NCBI GenBank assembly: GCA_036346225.1
Contig: JARFIW010000115.1
Location: 1,612,001 to 1,676,000 of the forward strand
Length of the DNA stretch: 64,000 nucleotides
Reading direction: 5' to 3'
Origin: Platerodrilus igneus
Lineage: Eukaryota > Arthropoda > Insecta > Coleoptera > Lycidae
Below, one piece after another: positions 60,115-64,000 of this stretch. The notes beneath the pieces are model-generated. The model saw only the letters and a program-made list of their open reading frames with translations, did not search any database and was not told the DNA's origin. How positions within the stretch are numbered: position 1 is the first letter of the stretch; each line of letters begins with the position of its first letter. The position numbers and the translations under genes are program-made.

Positions 60115-62470
60115 TTGAGACTTAAGTCAAATTGAGCTTAGATGATGCAAACTAAACCCAACTATACTCGGGTAATCTGAACTCAATTTAACTGTATCTA
60201 ACTAAACCCAGGTGATCCAAACTGAACTCAAACTAAACCCAATGGAATTTAGGTAATCCAAACTATTCCAAACTCAACCCAACTAAATTCTGGTGATCCG
60301 AACTGAACTTTAACTGAATCGAATTAAACGTTGGTGGTTGAAACTGAACTGCACTTGGTTGATTCAAACGGAACTCAATTAAACGTAACTAAATTCAGGT
60401 GATCCGAACCGAACTCCAATTAAACCAAACTGAAATTAAGTGATGGAACTGAACTCACACTAAACCCAACTAAACTCAGTGGATTTGAATTGAACTCAAA
60501 ATAAATTCTAACTGAACTTTGTGTTCGAAGCTGAACTCAAACTAAACCCAAACAATAGAACTCGAACTGAACCGAACTGGACTCAGGTGACCTAAATTAA
60601 ACTTAAACTCAACCAAACAGAATTCAGGTAGTCCGAAATAAACTCAAAGTGAACCGAACTGTTCTAATGAGATCCAAACTAAGCGCTAAGCAATCTGAAC
60701 TGAATCCAAACTGAACTTAGATGATCCGAACAGGACTCGAACTGAACTGAACTCATGTCGTCCGAATGGAATTCAAAGTGAATCAAACTGTACTCAGGTG
60801 ACCTGACCTCAACTTCGAACTGAACTCAAACTGAACCCAATTGCACTTAGACGATCCTTACCGAACTCATATTGAACCCAACTGACACAAAGTGAACTCA
60901 AACTGTACTCAAATTGAACCCTAGTAAACTCAGGTAATCCAAACTGAATCCAAAGTGAACCAAACTGAACTTAGATGATTCGAACTGTACTCGAACTGAA
61001 AAAATGTTGTCCGAACTAAATTCAAAGTGAATCAAACTGAACTCAGGTCATTCGAACTGAATTTACACTAAACCCAACTGAACTTAGGTTATCGCAAGTC
61101 AAACTGAGCTTAGATGACCCAAACTAAACCCAATTATACTCCCGTAATCTGAACTCAACTCAAGCTGTATCCAACTAAACCTAGGTGATTCAAACTGAAC
61201 TTTAACTAAACCCAATTGAATTCAGGGGATCCAAACTGATTTCAAACTCAATCCAACTGAACGCTGGTGATCCGAATTGAACTCTAACTGAATCGAATTG
61301 AACGTTGGTAGATGAACCTGAACTGAACTTAGTTGATTCAAACGGAACTAAATTCAGGTGATCTGAACCGAACTCCAACTAAATCAAACTAAAATTAAAT
61401 GGTCGGAACTGAACTCACACTAAATCCAACTGAACTCAGTGGATTTTAATTGAACTCAAACTGAACTCTTACTGAACTTTGTATTCGAAGGTAAACTCAA
61501 ACTAAACCCAAACAATTAAACTTAAACTGAACCGAACTGGACTCAGGTGATCTAAATTGAACTTAAACTCAACCAAACAGAATTCAGGTAGTCCAAATGA
61601 ACTCAAAGTGACCCCAACTGTTTTAATGCGATCCAAACTAAGCTCCAAGTGAGCGCAACCAAACTTGGGATATCTAAGCTGAACTCTAACAGAACCAAAC
61701 TGAACTTAGGTGACGCAAGTTGGACTTAAACTGAAGTCAACTAAACCCAAACAATCTGAACTGAATCCAAACTAAACTTAGATGATCCGAACTCGAACTG
61801 AACTGAAGTCAAATAGTCCGAATTAAATTCAAAGTGAATCAAACCGAACTCAGGTAACCTGAACTCATCTTAGGTGAACCGAACTGAACTCAAACTGAAC
61901 CCAATTGAACTTAGGTGATCCTTACTGAACTCTTATCGAACCCAACTGATACAAAGTGAACTCAAACTGTACTAAAATTAAACCCAAGTAAACTCAGGTA
62001 ATTCAAAGTGAACCAAACTGAACTTAGATGGTCCGAACTGAATTTATGTAGTCCGAACTAAATTCAAAGTGAATCAAACTAAATTCAGGTGATCAGAACT
62101 TAACTCAGGTCATCCGAACTGAACTCAAACTCAATCCAATTGAACTTAGGTTATCCTCACTGAACTCATATTGAACTCACTGATACGAAGTAAACTTAAA
62201 CTAAATTTTCAACTGAACTGAGGTGGTTTAAGCTGAAAACTGAAATCAAAGTAAACCCAAATAAACTTAAAGTAAACCGAATCGAACTTAGGTGATTCAA
62301 ACTGAACTCAAAGTGAACGGAACGTAACTCGAGTGATCGGAACTGGACCCATCTGAACTTATGTGGTCTCAACTGAACTCATGCCGAACTCAACTGAAGT
62401 TAAGTGATACGAAGTGAACTCAAACTGAAACAAACTGAAGCTGAACTTATTCAAACCGACATCAATTTGA
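60115..62470 (-). repeat. 11-bp-based array, right orientation (AACTGAACTCA)
   Basis: From about 60115 the same family is read on the opposite strand: AACTGAACTCA, AACTGAACCCA and AGGTGATCCGAACTG. A block of about 960 bp is duplicated: GAGCTTAGATGATGCAAACT near 60138 and its partner GAGCTTAGATGACCCAAACT near 61104, and AACTTTGTGTTCGAAG / AACTTTGTATTCGAAG near 60522 and 61484. The two orientations share the unit but I could not find matching landmarks in mirror order. This is an orientation switch within an array, not a clean copied palindrome. Confidence 0.88.
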
Positions 62471-63345
62471 GCGAGCTCAACGAACCTCTTCTAACTGTTC
62501 AATGAACTCATGCAAGTCGATTTTATCCTACTGAATATAAATAAATCTGCGCCCAGATGCGATCTGTCGGTCAGAGTACTCCTTGGTTCCCATTTTTCTC
62601 CAGACGGTAAATCAGCTCTGTAGTCTTGAAAAAGCTAAGGAGAAAGCTTTTCTCACCTGCTCCATACATACTGTTATGCCGTTTCACAATACTCTCACAC
62701 TTGGTGCGCCCCCTATTTTCACTTCGCTCATACGCGATCCAACGCGCAATTCATTTGTTTAGTTTGGAACAAAGAGAGGTTAGGTTCATGAAACGAATAC
62801 AAACCCTGTAAAACAAAGCTCAAAAGGGACAAATTAGTCGCCGTGGCAACCCCAAGCGAGTGAGCTCTTCCACCCAGGTGGTTGAATGAAATTTAAACGC
62901 GTGGCATTCTTCATCCTCTTAGTCTATGGAGGATCATGATCGTCCTTTTGTTTATGACACGTGTACAGTACACGCCACCTGCAGATCAAGGTCAACGTCG
63001 CGCAGCATCCCGTTCCGTAATTTTCTGCCTTTCATACGCTTGTTTGTCAACGCAACGCGCGTCCTGCTGGACATTACAGAGGGTTTTTACCCTAAGTTAG
63101 GGTGGAGTCGTAGATGGATTGATTGATTTACAGAGCAAACGGGATGTTATTGAGATTTATAGGCGTCCATATATAAATACGTCTTTCAAATGTTACGGAG
63201 ACGATGTGCTTTTGTTTAAATTGAAAGGGAGATTTCGGTCTAACGGTGAGGGATGATTTCGTCTGTAGAAAGAAGGAGTTTGTGTTCTTAATTCATGTCA
63301 CGTGTACAACAAGAAAATTATGGAAACCGTTAGCGGTGGCTGAGA
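62471..63345. other. Single-copy spacer
   Basis: Mixed-composition sequence without tandem period. Plus-strand frames of 61 codons (62626-62811) and 66 codons (62926-63126), and the start of a 78-codon frame (63246-63482), are present and not recognised. No RNA gene or transposon end is visible. Confidence 0.5.
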
Positions 63346-64000
63346 AATCACTATCAATGACGTCACGGTTCCTTCCCGAATTAACAGAAATCTTTACTGG
63401 GGAACATTCGATCTTTGATTACGTCAAAGCTGTCACTCAGAGCCAGGTAACAGAAACCTTCACCTTTTTGTTGCGGAACTAACATACGATGCCTGACTTC
63501 CATTTTTGATTAAGTCACAGCTGTCGCTTTGACTACGTCACAGCCGTCACTTGTGTTTACAACAGGGCTGTCACTTTTATATTGAGCTGTCACTCACGTT
63601 TATGTCACAACTGTCGTTTTTTGTTAGATCGCTGCTGTCAATTATGCTTACGTCACAATTATCATATCTATTATATGACACCTGTCATTTTTTATTATTA
63701 AATTTGATTACGTAACAGAAATCTTCCCCTTTTTGTTGCGGAACTAACATACGATGCCTGACTTCCATTTTTGAATACGTCACAGCTATCGCTTTCATTA
63801 CGTCACAGCTGTCACACATGTTTACGAAAGAGCTGTCATCTTTAGATTACAGCTGTCACTTAGGTTTGTGTCACAACTGCTTGTCTTTATTAGATCGCTG
63901 CTGTCAATTACGTTTAAGTCACATTTGTCATATCTGTCATATTACACCTGTCCTTTTTTATTATTAAAATGATTACGTAACAGAAACCTTGACCTTTTTG
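63346..64000 (+). repeat. ~265-bp repeat rich in CRE-like and CAGCTGTCA motifs, cut by window end
   Basis: GCGGAACTAACATACGATGC occurs at 63473 and 63738, and the preceding GTAACAGAAACCTT block occurs a third time at the very end, so the period is 265 bp and the array continues past 64000. Each unit carries several short words on a roughly 25-45-bp spacing: ACGTCACAGCTGTC, GAGCTGTCACT, GTCACAACTGTC and ATCGCTGCTGTCAATTA. A full palindromic CRE, TGACGTCA, lies at 63359-63366. The repeat unit is therefore itself made of degenerate sub-repeats of TCACAGCTGTCA type. Confidence 0.82.

Noticed and set aside
1..64000. Transposon coding regions, rRNA, histone or other multicopy gene clusters hidden in the arrays
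   Set aside because: I looked for reverse transcriptase, transposase and integrase motifs in the translated frames and for long non-periodic open frames, and found none. The arrays contain only their own units.

Overview
This window is eukaryotic, non-coding and almost wholly satellite DNA. About nine tenths of the 64 kb is tandem repeats with units from 9 bp to about 300 bp. Several arrays have higher-order structure, and short single-copy spacers separate blocks of arrays. I recognise no protein-coding gene, tRNA, rRNA, transposase, reverse transcriptase or CRISPR locus. The layout and AT-rich base composition suggest an animal genome, perhaps an invertebrate and possibly an insect, in heterochromatin or a satellite-rich arm region. 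The sequence alone does not fix the species or the chromosomal position.

Layout. 1-4590: 9-bp array (unit close to GTTGCAATT) containing a large inverted duplication. 4591-5825: degenerate repeat of about 230 bp. 5826-6775: single-copy. 6776-10912: 10-bp array (AATTTTATCC). 10913-17262: satellite of about 303 bp in a trimeric higher-order repeat of about 910 bp. 17263-17865: single-copy. 17866-19045: diverged, inverted relatives of that satellite with a period near 165 bp. 19046-29405: satellite of 171-180 bp (a dimer of ~86-bp halves) with a 2.3-kb duplication. 29406-30640: single-copy, partly CpG-rich. 30641-42465: A-rich array of about 60 bp with pentameric organisation. 42466-45895: ~135-bp array that changes from a dimeric (~270 bp) to a trimeric (404 bp) unit. 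45896-46340: single-copy. 46341-50487: ~54-bp family with a 217-bp higher-order unit. 50488-56142: 11-bp array (TCAAGGTCAAG), about 500 units. 56143-58105: single-copy with a Z-DNA-prone tract. 58106-58262: TGACG/CAGCTGTCA cluster. 58290-62470: 11-bp-based array that flips orientation near 60115. 62471-63345: single-copy. 63346-64000: ~265-bp repeat rich in CRE-like and CAGCTGTCA motifs, running off the window.

Working together. No gene pathway can be described. The strongest biological leads are structural. The 11-bp array is a continuous run of the nuclear-receptor extended half-site TCAAGGTCA, spaced so that AGGTCA repeats as a DR5. Another array has AGTTCA half-sites in the same 11-bp geometry. 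Two arrays have inverted organisation that could give double-stranded RNA if transcribed. The 10-bp array has A/T tracts in helical phase. Most long open reading frames here are by-products of repeat units that contain no stop codon; they should not be annotated as genes.
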